A stretch of DNA of 64,000 nt from Tamlana flava (GTDB taxonomy: Bacteria; Bacteroidota; Bacteroidia; Flavobacteriales; Flavobacteriaceae), in assembly GCF_041287255.1 (NCBI RefSeq), contig NZ_JBGGTX010000001.1:496001-560000 (forward strand). The letters run 5' to 3'. This document shows, piece by piece, positions 50,954-60,258 of this stretch. The position numbers and the translations under genes were made by a program. A model generated the notes under the pieces. It made no database searches. It had not been told where the DNA came from and saw nothing but the letters and a program-made list of their open reading frames with translations. Position 1 is the stretch's first letter, and the number at the start of each line of letters is the position of its first letter.

Positions 50954-51913
50954 ATGCTAAAAGCAGGTGTACTTGGTGCTGGTCACTTAGGAAAAATTCA
51001 TTTGAGGCTTCTCAAGCAATCCGAAAAATATAACCTTGTTGGATTTTATGATGCAGATGAAACTAACGGTAAAAAGGTTGAAGCTGAATTTGGTTATAAA
51101 TTTTTCAATTCCGTTGACGAACTCATTGATGCCGTAGATATGGTGGACATTGTGACTCCAACGCTTTCACACTATAATTGCGCAAAACAGTCCATTGCTA
51201 AAGGCAAACACATTTTTATTGAAAAACCTATTACCAATACTGTTGAAGAAGCCGAACATATTCGGCTATTACTTGCTGAAAACAATTTACGTGGACAAGT
51301 GGGTCATGTTGAGCGTTTTAACCCTGCCTATTTAGCGGTAAAAAATGAAATCAAATCACCTATGTTTATTGAAACCCATAGGTTGGCAGAGTTTAATCCG
51401 AGAGGTACCGATGTACCCGTTGTTTTGGATTTAATGATTCATGATATTGATATTATTTTAAGCATTGTAAAATCTAAAGTAAAAAGCATTTCGGCCAGTG
51501 GTGTAGCCGTTATTAGTGACACCCCAGATATTGCCAACGCTAGATTGGAATTTGAAAATGGTTGCGTTGCCAATTTAACAGCGAGCAGGATTTCCCTAAA
51601 AAAAATGCGTAAAGCAAGGTTTTTTCAAAAGGACGCTTACATCTCGGTTGACTTCCTCACTAAAAAATGTGAAGTGGTAAAAATGAAGGATGCACCTGAA
51701 AATCCCGGTGACTTTGATATGATTTTGCAAAATGCCGAAGGTGTTAAAAAACAGATTTACTTTGATAATCCACCAGTACCAGACAATAATTCCATTTTGG
51801 ATGAATTGGAATCTTTTGCGGACGCCATAAATAATGACAGAGCTCCAGAGGTAACGTTACATGACGGAACTGAGGCCCTGCGAATTGCCAACCAAATCAT
51901 TGATTGTTTTTAA
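50954..51913 (+). CDS. Gfo/Idh/MocA-family oxidoreductase
   Basis: 319 residues. N-terminal Rossmann domain GVLGAGHLGKIHLR, conserved EKP in FIEKPITNTVEEA, and HRLAEFNPRGTD, DLMIHDIDI in the C-terminal catalytic domain. NAD(P)-dependent dehydrogenase of unknown substrate, likely a sugar or amino sugar. It precedes a palindromic repeat and the PaaH-type gene. Confidence 0.88.
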   Translation: MLKAGVLGAGHLGKIHLRLLKQSEKYNLVGFYDADETNGKKVEAEFGYKFFNSVDELIDAVDMVDIVTPTLSHYNCAKQSIAKGKHIFIEKPITNTVEEAEHIRLLLAENNLRGQVGHVERFNPAYLAVKNEIKSPMFIETHRLAEFNPRGTDVPVVLDLMIHDIDIILSIVKSKVKSISASGVAVISDTPDIANARLEFENGCVANLTASRISLKKMRKARFFQKDAYISVDFLTKKCEVVKMKDAPENPGDFDMILQNAEGVKKQIYFDNPPVPDNNSILDELESFADAINNDRAPEVTLHDGTEALRIANQIIDCF

Positions 51914-51921
51914 TGAACCAC

Positions 51922-52043
51922 GTCGTTACGAGCGTGCCCGTTGGCTGACGGGAAGCTTTCGGCAACATGGCAATCTATTTGTATTTAACTTAAATTCTAA
52001 AGATTGCCACATCACTCCATTAGCGTGATTCGCAATGACATAA
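51922..52043. repeat. Palindromic GTCATTGCGA-type repeat element
   Basis: Outer arms GTCGTTACGA (left) and TCGCAATGAC (right); inner arms GGCAATCT (51969-51976) and AGATTGCC (52001-52008). An internal hairpin CCCGT/ACGGG lies at 51937-51952. This matches the common intergenic palindromic repeats of Bacteroidota, here diverged from the usual GTCATTGCGA. It fills the spacer between two plus-strand genes. Confidence 0.7.
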
Positions 52044-52057
52044 CAAAATAAACTAAA

Positions 52058-52948
52058 ATGAAAAATATTGCAGTTATTGGAGCAGGAACTATGGGAAACG
52101 GTATTGCCCACACTTTTGCCCAAAACGGATTTAAGGTCCAAATGATTGATATTAGCCAAGAAGCGTTGAACAAAGGTCTCAAAACAATTTCAACCAACTT
52201 AGACAGATTGGTTACGAAAGAAAAAATATCAGAGCAGCAAAAAACAGAAACCCTCAATAATATCTCAACGTTTACAAGCATTAAAGCTGGTGTAGATTAT
52301 GCCGCGTTGGTTGTTGAGGCAGCAACCGAAAATCTGGATTTAAAATTAAAAATATTTCAAGAGTTGGACGAAGCATGTTCTGAAAGTGCCATATTGGCGA
52401 CAAATACATCATCAATCTCCATTACACAAATTGCGGCTGTAACCTCTAATCCAAAGCGGGTTATTGGCATGCATTTTATGAACCCTGTACCCATAATGCC
52501 TTTGGTCGAGGTTATTCGTGGCTATAACACTTCAGATGAAGTGACCAACACCATCATACAACTTGTCAAAACCTTGGGAAAAGAACCCGTGGAAGTTAAC
52601 GACTACCCTGGTTTTGTCGCCAATCGCATTTTAATGCCCATGCTTAACGAGTCCATAGAGACCCTCTACAACGGTGTTGCCGGCGTTAAAGAAATTGACG
52701 CTGTGATGAAGTTAGGGATGGCACACCCCATGGGGCCATTGCAATTGGCAGATTTTATTGGTTTGGATGTTTGTTTGTCCATTTTAAATGTGATGTACAA
52801 CGGCTTTAAAAACCATAAATACGCCCCTTGCCCATTATTGGTAAACATGGTTAACGCAGGTAAGTTAGGCGTTAAATCCGGCGAAGGCTTTTACGATTAT
52901 TCCGAAGGCAAAAAAGCAGAGAATGTTGCAAAACAGTTTTTAAGCTAA
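52058..52948 (+). CDS. 3-hydroxybutyryl-CoA dehydrogenase (PaaH/Hbd type)
   Basis: 296 residues. NAD-binding IAVIGAGTMGNGIAHTFA, catalytic-region GMHFMNPVPIMPLVEVI, DYPGFVANRILMPMLNE, and HPMGPLQLADFIGLDVCLSI. Reduces or oxidises 3-hydroxyacyl-CoA in fatty acid or phenylacetate pathways. Full length. A shortened copy of the palindromic repeat follows the stop. Confidence 0.93.
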   Translation: MKNIAVIGAGTMGNGIAHTFAQNGFKVQMIDISQEALNKGLKTISTNLDRLVTKEKISEQQKTETLNNISTFTSIKAGVDYAALVVEAATENLDLKLKIFQELDEACSESAILATNTSSISITQIAAVTSNPKRVIGMHFMNPVPIMPLVEVIRGYNTSDEVTNTIIQLVKTLGKEPVEVNDYPGFVANRILMPMLNESIETLYNGVAGVKEIDAVMKLGMAHPMGPLQLADFIGLDVCLSILNVMYNGFKNHKYAPCPLLVNMVNAGKLGVKSGEGFYDYSEGKKAENVAKQFLS

Positions 52949-52951
52949 TTT

Positions 52952-52972
52952 GTCATTCTTACTCGCAATGAC
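52952..52972. repeat. Short derivative of the palindromic repeat
   Basis: GTCATT (52952-52957) and AATGAC (52967-52972) with CGCAATGAC as in the larger copy at 51922-52043. It begins three bases past the dehydrogenase stop and looks like a deletion relic. Confidence 0.5.
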
Positions 52973-52986
52973 GTTAAGATAAAAAC

Positions 52987-54225
52987 ATGGCAAAAATAAT
53001 TCCATTTAAGGCTGTAAGACCTACACGCGATAAAGTTACTTTAGTAGCATCGCGCTCCTATCAAAGCTATACTCAGGCTGAGTTGGAGGCCCGAATGGAT
53101 TATAATCCCTTTTCGTTTTTACATATTGTTAATCCAGGCTATAAATACCATAAAGACATAAAAGGGAAGGACAGGTATGCTTTAGTCAAAAATCGGTTTT
53201 TGGAATTTAAGGAGGATGGAATTTTTATTCAAGATGAAAAGCCAAGTTATTACGTTTATAAAATTGTAAACCGAGATGGTTTAACCTTTTCGGGCATTAT
53301 TGCAGCAGCAAGCACTGAAGATTATCAAACCGATGTGATAAAAAAGCACGAAGACACCATTGAATATCGTGAAAACATTTTTAAAGACTATTTAAAAACC
53401 GTTGGTTTCAATGCAGAGCCCGTATTGCTCACATATCCAGATAATAACATTGTTAACCACATCATTTCAAAAATTCAAAAAGAGCGCTCCGAATATGAGT
53501 TTACTACCACTTACCGCGACATACATTATCTCTGGAAACTTGACGATGAAGACGCCAAGAAAACCATTAGTCTTGAATTCGAAAAAATGAAAACCATTTA
53601 TATTGCAGATGGGCACCACCGTTCGGCTTCATCTGTTTTATTGGCCGAACAATTAAAATCTGAAAACAAGAAACACACAGGAAACGAACCGTATAATTAT
53701 TTTATGAGTTTCTTGATTCCAGAATCGGAACTTAAAATCTATGAATTCAACAGGTTGGTGAAAGATTTAAACGGACTTTCAAAGGAAACTTTTCTGATTA
53801 AACTGGACGCTATTTTCCGAATTGAAAAACGAGGAAATCAACTCTACGAACCCAGCAAAAAACATCATTTTAGCATGTATTTAGATGGCGATTTCTATTC
53901 CCTCTTTTTACGCAAAAACAATGATACCTTTAAAACCTCTTTAGATGCTTTAGACACCCATATTCTTTACAAAAAGGTTTTGGAACCTATTTTAGCGATT
54001 TCAGATTTGCGTAATGACACCAGAATAGCCTATTCCCATGGTAAAAATGATATGGCAACTATAAAAAGTAAAGTTGATAGCGGTGAATTTGCTGTTGGTT
54101 TTGGTTTGGTTGCAATAACGGTTAAAGAATTAAAAGCCATAGCAGATGAAGGGCTGACCATGCCACCAAAAAGCACCTATATTGAACCCAAATTAAGAAG
54201 CGGCGTAACCATTTATGAATTTTAA
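52987..54225 (+). CDS. DUF1015 family protein (SerK-like)
   Basis: 412 residues. IIPFKAVRPTRDKVTLVASRSY at the start and IADGHHRSASSVLL in the middle are diagnostic of DUF1015. A few archaeal relatives are ADP-dependent serine kinases (SerK), so a kinase role in serine metabolism is possible but unproven here. Preceded by the short repeat relic. Confidence 0.88.
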   Translation: MAKIIPFKAVRPTRDKVTLVASRSYQSYTQAELEARMDYNPFSFLHIVNPGYKYHKDIKGKDRYALVKNRFLEFKEDGIFIQDEKPSYYVYKIVNRDGLTFSGIIAAASTEDYQTDVIKKHEDTIEYRENIFKDYLKTVGFNAEPVLLTYPDNNIVNHIISKIQKERSEYEFTTTYRDIHYLWKLDDEDAKKTISLEFEKMKTIYIADGHHRSASSVLLAEQLKSENKKHTGNEPYNYFMSFLIPESELKIYEFNRLVKDLNGLSKETFLIKLDAIFRIEKRGNQLYEPSKKHHFSMYLDGDFYSLFLRKNNDTFKTSLDALDTHILYKKVLEPILAISDLRNDTRIAYSHGKNDMATIKSKVDSGEFAVGFGLVAITVKELKAIADEGLTMPPKSTYIEPKLRSGVTIYEF

Positions 54226-54229
54226 GTAA

Positions 54230-54299
54230 TGTTTATTTGTTTAGTTGTTCAGTCGTTTAGATATTTACAACTAAACACCAAACGGCTTAACGAATAATT
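54230..54299. repeat. Degenerate TTGTTGAATCGTTTAA-type tract before yggS
   Basis: GTTTATTTGTTTAGTTGTTC, CGTTTAGATATTTAC and CAACTAAACACCAAACGGC pieces, related in composition to tracts in the molybdenum cofactor operon. Confidence 0.35.
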
Positions 54300-54968
54300 A
54301 TGAGCATACAGGAAAACCTCAACAAAATAAAATCTTCTTTACCTGAAAACGTAACCTTGGTTGCCGTTTCCAAAACAAAACCTGTTACCGATTTAATGGA
54401 GGCCTATAACGCCGGGCAACGCATTTTTGGAGAGAATAAAATCCAGGAAATGGTTGAAAAACATGAGGTCATGCCCACAGACATTGAATGGCATATGATA
54501 GGACATGTACAACGGAACAAAGTAAAGTATATGGGACCTTTTGTTTCATTGATTCATGGAGTTGATAATTTTAAACTCTTAAAAGAAATCAACAAGCAAG
54601 CTAAAAAACACGGACGAACCATAGATTGTTTATTGCAAATAAAAATTGCAGAAGAAGATTCAAAATTTGGTATGTCCGCAAAAGAAGCTTCCGAAATTCT
54701 ACAATCAAAAACATTTTCAGAACTGAGAAACATAAGAATTACCGGTGTAATGGGCATGGCAACCTACACCGATGACCAAAATCAAATTAAGATGGAATTC
54801 ACTCTGTTAAAAACCACATTCGATAGTATAAAAAACCTAGAAACTTTTAACTTTAAACCTAAAATCATTAGCATGGGCATGAGTGGCGATTATAAATTAG
54901 CTATTGCCTGCGGAAGCACTATGATTAGAGTTGGAAGCAGCATTTTTGGAGAACGAAACTATAATTGA
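54300..54968 (+). CDS. YggS/PLPBP-family pyridoxal-phosphate homeostasis protein
   Basis: 222 residues, single-domain alanine racemase-like barrel. The PLP lysine lies in VTLVAVSKTKP (about K27). IFGENKIQEM, WHMIGHVQRNKVKYM and MGMSGDYKLAIACGSTMIRVG are family motifs. It controls free PLP levels and has no clear enzyme activity. Confidence 0.94.
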   Translation: MSIQENLNKIKSSLPENVTLVAVSKTKPVTDLMEAYNAGQRIFGENKIQEMVEKHEVMPTDIEWHMIGHVQRNKVKYMGPFVSLIHGVDNFKLLKEINKQAKKHGRTIDCLLQIKIAEEDSKFGMSAKEASEILQSKTFSELRNIRITGVMGMATYTDDQNQIKMEFTLLKTTFDSIKNLETFNFKPKIISMGMSGDYKLAIACGSTMIRVGSSIFGERNYN

Positions 54969-55044
54969 TAAAAATCAACCAGAATCCAAAACTAGAAAAC
55001 CATAAAACAACAACTAATTAATTTTAACATTTAACTTTTAAGAA

Positions 55045-56409
55045 ATCTACGCGATACTAGACATAGAAACCACTGGCGGAAAGTACAATGAAGAGGGCAT
55101 TACCGAAATAGCTATTTACAAATATAATGGGCACAACATAGTGGACCAATTCATTAGCTTAATCAATCCTGAACGGGATATTCAACCCTTTGTTGTTAAT
55201 CTAACAGGTATAAACAGCAACATGTTGCGCAATGCCCCAAAATTCTATGAGGTAGCCAAACGCATTGTAGAAATTACCGATGAATGTATTCTGGTGGCAC
55301 ACAACGCCCAGTTTGATTATCGAATATTATGTACCGAATTTAGAAGATTAGGCTTCGATTACAAACGAAAATCTCTTTGCACTGTTGAACTAGCAAAAGA
55401 TTTAATACCAGGACAACAATCATACAGTCTTGGTAAATTAGTGCGCTCATTGGGCATTCCTGTAGCCGATAGGCATCGTGCTGCGGGGGACGCGATGGCT
55501 ACTGTTAAGTTATTTAAACTGCTACTTGATAAAGACGTTAGCAAAAGTATTGTGCAACAATCTATTAGATTAAATCCGAAACATCAATTAGAACCTAGGC
55601 ACATAGATATTATTGAAGAGCTTCCGTCTATTACAGGAGTATATTATATCCATAAAGCGGATGGCCAAATTATATACATCGGGAAAAGCAAGAATATTAA
55701 AAAACGAATCAACCAACATTTCACCAGCACAAATCAAAAGTCAAAAAAAATTCAAGCTCAAGTTTCTGCGGTGACCTACGAAGAAACAGGCAGCGAACTA
55801 ATTGCCCTTTTGAAAGAAAGTGAGGAAATAAAAAAAAACAAACCCATATACAACAGAGCTTTACGCCGCTCCATTTTCACTCATGCTTTATATAGTTTTA
55901 CGGATGAGAACAACTATATTAATTTAAAAATTGACATTTCAGATGGCCGAAAAAAACCCATAACCACGTTTAGCAACCGACAAAGTGGAAAAAGCTTCAT
56001 TACAAATGCCGTAAACGAATACAATTTATGCCAAAAACTCACCGGCCTTTACAAAACAAAGTCTAGCTGTTTCAATTTCGATATAAAAGAATGCCAAGGT
56101 GCTTGCATACAGAAAGAACCTGCAGATTCCTATAATAAACGTGTTCAACAACTCATAACAAAAAATAGCTACTCAAATAAAAACATGGTTATTTTGGACA
56201 AAGGCCGCGCAGTGGATGAGCGAAGTGCTATACTTATAGAAAATGGTGTATTCCAAGGAGTTGGATATTTTAATTTAAACTATCAAATCAATAATATAGA
56301 TATTCTAAAATCTATAATAACTCCAATGCAAAACAACAGGGACACACAACATATCATTCAAAGTTACCTTCGTAAGAACAAAAGAGTGAAAAGAATTTTG
56401 TTCGATTGA
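55045..56409 (+). CDS. DnaQ-like 3'-5' exonuclease fused to a GIY-YIG nuclease, no canonical start
   Basis: About 454 codons from 55045 to the stop. The exonuclease domain has ExoI in LDIETTGG (55056-55080), ExoII in AHNAQFDYRIL and ExoIII in HRAAGDAMATVKL. A GIY-YIG domain follows (ITGVYYIHKADGQIIYIGKSKN), then a UvrC-like linker. An in-frame stop at 55039-55041 sits just upstream, and the expected first codon reads ATC at 55045. The first GTG (55141) would drop ExoI and the first metal ligands. So either a rare start codon is used, or the gene is disabled, or there is a base error. Such fusions (DnaQ/UvrC, Cho-like) act in DNA repair. Confidence 0.75.
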   Translation: MYAILDIETTGGKYNEEGITEIAIYKYNGHNIVDQFISLINPERDIQPFVVNLTGINSNMLRNAPKFYEVAKRIVEITDECILVAHNAQFDYRILCTEFRRLGFDYKRKSLCTVELAKDLIPGQQSYSLGKLVRSLGIPVADRHRAAGDAMATVKLFKLLLDKDVSKSIVQQSIRLNPKHQLEPRHIDIIEELPSITGVYYIHKADGQIIYIGKSKNIKKRINQHFTSTNQKSKKIQAQVSAVTYEETGSELIALLKESEEIKKNKPIYNRALRRSIFTHALYSFTDENNYINLKIDISDGRKKPITTFSNRQSGKSFITNAVNEYNLCQKLTGLYKTKSSCFNFDIKECQGACIQKEPADSYNKRVQQLITKNSYSNKNMVILDKGRAVDERSAILIENGVFQGVGYFNLNYQINNIDILKSIITPMQNNRDTQHIIQSYLRKNKRVKRILFD

Positions 56410-56462
56410 ATTATTTTAAGAAATTTAAGACATATTTTTAACGTAATTTCAACTAAAAAACT

Positions 56463-58427
56463 ATGTTAAAAAATCTCTTTACTGCCGCCCTATTTCTTAC
56501 ATTTTCTTTACTTACATTCTCCCAATCAAGTGAAGAACCTGTTTTTAGAGTTTCCCTAAGTGACTTAAGGATGGCATCCTACCCAAAAGACTCGACGGCC
56601 AACGCCATTGTTTTATATGAATACGGAAATAGTTTTGTCAGCCAGCAAGATTATGATTTGCATACCGAAGAAAAGCACAAAATTAAAATTTTCAACAAGG
56701 AAGGCTTTGAAAACGCCAATATAACTATCCCCCTTTACGAAAAAGACAACAACAGTTTTGAGAGGATAGAGAACATTGTGGCCACAACTTATAATTTAGA
56801 AGGAGAAGAAGTAACCACTACCAAGCTAGAAGAAAAAAATATATTTAGAGAAAAATATAACGAATACTACACCTTGGTAAAATTCACATTACCAAACGTT
56901 AAGGAAGGTTCCGTAATTACTTATAGCTATACCAAAAGAACCCCATTTATGTTTAACTATAGGGGCTGGGATTTTCAGGGTAGCATTCCCAAACTCTACA
57001 GTGAATACTGCGCTAGCATTCCTGGAAATTGGGATTACAATATTAAGCTCATTGGCGGCAAAAAACTTGCCATTAATGAATCCAAAGTAAAAAAAGCATG
57101 TTTATCAGGTGGCAATGGTGGCGAAGCTAATTGTTTTGATGCAAGATATGCTATGAAAGATATGCCCGCGTTTGTCGAGGAAGACTACATGACTAGTAAA
57201 TCCAACTATCTGGCCAGAATTGAATATGAACTAAAATCATTTATGCATTTTGATGGCAGAAAGCAATCTTATACAAAAACATGGGAGGATGTTGACAAAG
57301 AACTAAAGAAGGAAAAAACAATAGGTCGACAATTGGCAAAATCCATTAAAGTTGAAGAAATTCTTCCTGCAAATATTCTTAACGAAACAGACCTATTAGC
57401 AAAAGCCAAAGCTATTTACAGGTTCGTGCAAGAAAACTATACATGGAACGAGGAATTTAGAATTTTTAGAGATGTTTCAGTCAAAGACCTCATTCAAGAA
57501 AAATCTGGAAACGCAACTGCCATAAATATTCTTCTAAAAATACTTCTTGAAGAAACAGGAATTAAGGCCAATCCCGTTTTGCTTTCCACAAGAGGCAATG
57601 GTTTTTCCACAAAATTATTCCCCGTTATTTCAGAGTTTAATTATTTAATTGTTCAGACCACAATCAACAACAAAACATTTTTGCTCGACGCTACGGATAG
57701 CTTCCTGAGCTTTGGAGACCTTCCTTTTCGATGTCTAAACCAATATGGCCGTCTATTGGATTTTAAAAATGGCAGTAAATGGATAGAAATAGAGCCGCAA
57801 TCATTGTCTAGGGTTATGTATGATGTTGAAATGATCTTTGATGAAGAACAAAAGCTGGTTGGAAAAGTTAAAAGCAAAAGAACTGGTTACCATGCCCTAA
57901 AACACAAAAAAGCATATTACCCTAACCCCACTGCGTATAGGGAAAATTTAACCAATAATGCGCCATATTTAGAAATAATAGAACATGCGGTGACTGAAGA
58001 TGACGTAACGGCTCAGGATTTTTCGGAAGTTTATGAAATTGAATATCATCCAGAAAATACTGGAGAAAACATATACTTAAATCCTTTTTTTGTTAAATTT
58101 TTTACTGAAAATCCGTTTAAACTTCAAGAACGAACTTACCCTATTGATTTTGGTTATAGAGATGATTATCTCTACATGTTCAGATTAAATTTGGGAGAAA
58201 AGTACACGGTAGTCGAGAAACCAAAAGACCTAAGCTTATCGCTTCCGAATAACACCGGGGAAATTGGGTTTTCAACAAAAATCATGAACAACTCCATTGT
58301 TATCATCATGAAATTTGATTTTAAGTCAGCCATGTATTCAGCGGAATTTTACCCATACTTAAAAGAATATATGAGTAAGATTGTTGATGTCCAAAAAAAC
58401 TCTTTGCTGCTCTTAAAGAAGATATAA
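56463..58427 (+). CDS. Exported DUF3857 / transglutaminase-like protein, catalytic triad degraded
   Basis: 654 residues. Signal peptide 1-20 (FTAALFLTFSLLTFSQ). DUF3857 about 45-230, transglutaminase-like core about 300-440, then a beta-rich C-terminus. In active transglutaminase cores a Cys stands in the loop that here reads EKSGNATAIN, and a His stands where this has EFNYLIV; only the Asp (FLLDATDSF) remains. It is therefore probably a non-enzymatic binding or structural protein. The following ion channel gene is close. Confidence 0.82.
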   Translation: MLKNLFTAALFLTFSLLTFSQSSEEPVFRVSLSDLRMASYPKDSTANAIVLYEYGNSFVSQQDYDLHTEEKHKIKIFNKEGFENANITIPLYEKDNNSFERIENIVATTYNLEGEEVTTTKLEEKNIFREKYNEYYTLVKFTLPNVKEGSVITYSYTKRTPFMFNYRGWDFQGSIPKLYSEYCASIPGNWDYNIKLIGGKKLAINESKVKKACLSGGNGGEANCFDARYAMKDMPAFVEEDYMTSKSNYLARIEYELKSFMHFDGRKQSYTKTWEDVDKELKKEKTIGRQLAKSIKVEEILPANILNETDLLAKAKAIYRFVQENYTWNEEFRIFRDVSVKDLIQEKSGNATAINILLKILLEETGIKANPVLLSTRGNGFSTKLFPVISEFNYLIVQTTINNKTFLLDATDSFLSFGDLPFRCLNQYGRLLDFKNGSKWIEIEPQSLSRVMYDVEMIFDEEQKLVGKVKSKRTGYHALKHKKAYYPNPTAYRENLTNNAPYLEIIEHAVTEDDVTAQDFSEVYEIEYHPENTGENIYLNPFFVKFFTENPFKLQERTYPIDFGYRDDYLYMFRLNLGEKYTVVEKPKDLSLSLPNNTGEIGFSTKIMNNSIVIIMKFDFKSAMYSAEFYPYLKEYMSKIVDVQKNSLLLLKKI

Positions 58428-58438
58428 GTTATCTTTCT

Positions 58439-58446
58439 TATTTTTG
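58439..58446 (+). promoter_or_regulatory. -7 box upstream of the ion channel gene
   Basis: TATTTTTG fits TAnnTTTG and ends 17 bases before the channel ATG. No -33 TTG at the usual spacing. Confidence 0.35.
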
Positions 58447-58463
58447 AAGGAGTTCAAAAAGTT

Positions 58464-59303
58464 ATGGGTAAAACAAAAAAGCATTGGAAAGATAGGCTAC
58501 ATGAAATTATTTATGAAGCGGATACCCCAGAGGGAAAGCTTTTTGATGTGGTTTTGTTTATTGCCATTATCGCCAGTATTTTATTGGTAATGCTGGAAAG
58601 CGTTAAAAGCATTGATGCCAAATACCATAACTTTCTAAACATATCTGAATGGATTATAACTATCTTATTTAGCATTGAATACATAGCCAGAATCATAACC
58701 GTAAAAAAACCTTTTAGGTATATTTTTAGCTTTTATGGCATAGTAGACTTTCTTTCTACTATACCAAAATACATTTCACTGATTTTTGGAGGTGTCCATG
58801 CATTAGCAGCCTTACGAGCGTTAAGGTTATTGCGGATTTTCAGGATTCTAAAATTAGCACGATATCTAGGAGCGTCCAATAATTTATTAAGGGCGTTGAA
58901 GGCAAGTAGGGCCAAAATATCTGTTTTTCTGTTTGCAGTCTTAATAATTGCCATAATTTTAGGAACTATTATGTATTTGGTAGAGGGAGAAGAAAATGGC
59001 TTTACCAATATACCAAAAAGCGTGTATTGGTGTATCGTAACACTCACAACTGTTGGTTTTGGCGATATAGCGCCGCAAACACCTTTGGGACAATTCATAG
59101 CCTCTTTGGTCATGATTTTGGGTTACGGCATCATTGCGGTACCAACAGGTATAGTGTCGGCCGAGTACACCAGCCAAAGCAAACAGAAGCAACCTGAGGC
59201 TAACCCTAAAATTCATCTAAATACGCAGGCCTGCACAAGTTGTTCGGCAGAGGGACATCAAGATGGGGCAGAATTTTGCCATAAATGCGGACACAAACTT
59301 TGA
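58464..59303 (+). CDS. Voltage-gated K+ channel with C-terminal zinc ribbon
   Basis: 279 residues, six membrane segments. The S4 helix (118-133) carries repeated arginines (ALRALRLLRIFRILKLAR). The pore helix and selectivity filter TTVGFGD are at 195-201, so it is a K+-selective Kv-type channel. A cytoplasmic tail ends in C257-X2-C260 and C272-X2-C275, a small zinc ribbon, unusual for a Kv channel. The 3' end overlaps the miaA frame by 41 bases. Confidence 0.9.
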   Translation: MGKTKKHWKDRLHEIIYEADTPEGKLFDVVLFIAIIASILLVMLESVKSIDAKYHNFLNISEWIITILFSIEYIARIITVKKPFRYIFSFYGIVDFLSTIPKYISLIFGGVHALAALRALRLLRIFRILKLARYLGASNNLLRALKASRAKISVFLFAVLIIAIILGTIMYLVEGEENGFTNIPKSVYWCIVTLTTVGFGDIAPQTPLGQFIASLVMILGYGIIAVPTGIVSAEYTSQSKQKQPEANPKIHLNTQACTSCSAEGHQDGAEFCHKCGHKL

Positions 59304-60258
59304 AATCTTAATTTATAATTGTTCACAGCTTATCAATCCTAAAAATAAATATCTGATATCTATTGTTGGACCTACGGCCATAGGAAAAACCACTTTGAGC
59401 ATAAAATTGGCGCAGCATTTTAAGACGGAAATTATTTCGGCCGATTCCCGCCAGTTTTTCAAAGAAATGCTAATTGGCACCGCAGCTCCATCACCTATTG
59501 AATTGAAAGGGGCAAAACACCACTTTATTCACCACAAATCTATTCACGACCATTATAGTGTCGGTTCTTTTGAAAAAGACGCTTTAGAATGCTTGGATGC
59601 ACTGTTTAAAAGTCACAATGTTGTGATTATGGTTGGTGGCTCTGGCTTGTATGTAGATGCCGTCGTTAATGGATTGGATGATTTTCCGGATATTGATTAT
59701 TCCATCAGGGAAAAACTTAATGCAGAGTTAAAGATTCAAGGATTAGTGCATCTTCAAAAACAATTAAAAACTCTTGATTTAACAAGCTACCAATCCATGG
59801 CTATTGACAATCCACATCGTGTTATTCGTGCTTTAGAAATTTGCATCGGCACAGGAAAACCCTACTCTTCCTTTTTAAATAAGGAAAAAGTTAAACGCCC
59901 TTTTAAAACAATCAGCATTGGATTGACTGCCGAACGGTCAACAATTTACAACCGCATTAACCAACGGGTTGACATCATGATGGAGCAAGGTTTACTGGAC
60001 GAAGTAAAAAGTTTACTCCCATTTAAAAACCTAAACGCCCTCAACACAGTAGGCTATAAAGAGCTTTTCAGCTATTTGAATGGTGAATGGGAACTCGATT
60101 TTGCAGTTTCAGAAATAAAGAAAAATACACGCAGATTTGCCAAGCGACAACTCACATGGTTTAAAAAAAATAAAGACACTCTTTGGTTTAATTATTTAAC
60201 CCCAACGGAAACCATAATCGATCGATTGGAAAAAAGCACGGAAGATGAAAGTAAATGA
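59263..60258 (+). CDS. miaA: tRNA dimethylallyltransferase MiaA
   Basis: 331 residues. P-loop GPTAIGKT at 36-43, ISADSRQFFKEM, VVIMVGGSGLYVDAVVNG and NTVGYKELFSYL are MiaA motifs; it adds the isoprenoid to A37 of tRNAs. ATG 59263 is the only usual start codon before the P-loop, but it gives about 25 residues more than typical and lies inside the channel gene. A rarer start closer to the P-loop cannot be excluded. Confidence 0.92.
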   Translation: MGQNFAINADTNFEILIYNCSQLINPKNKYLISIVGPTAIGKTTLSIKLAQHFKTEIISADSRQFFKEMLIGTAAPSPIELKGAKHHFIHHKSIHDHYSVGSFEKDALECLDALFKSHNVVIMVGGSGLYVDAVVNGLDDFPDIDYSIREKLNAELKIQGLVHLQKQLKTLDLTSYQSMAIDNPHRVIRALEICIGTGKPYSSFLNKEKVKRPFKTISIGLTAERSTIYNRINQRVDIMMEQGLLDEVKSLLPFKNLNALNTVGYKELFSYLNGEWELDFAVSEIKKNTRRFAKRQLTWFKKNKDTLWFNYLTPTETIIDRLEKSTEDESK

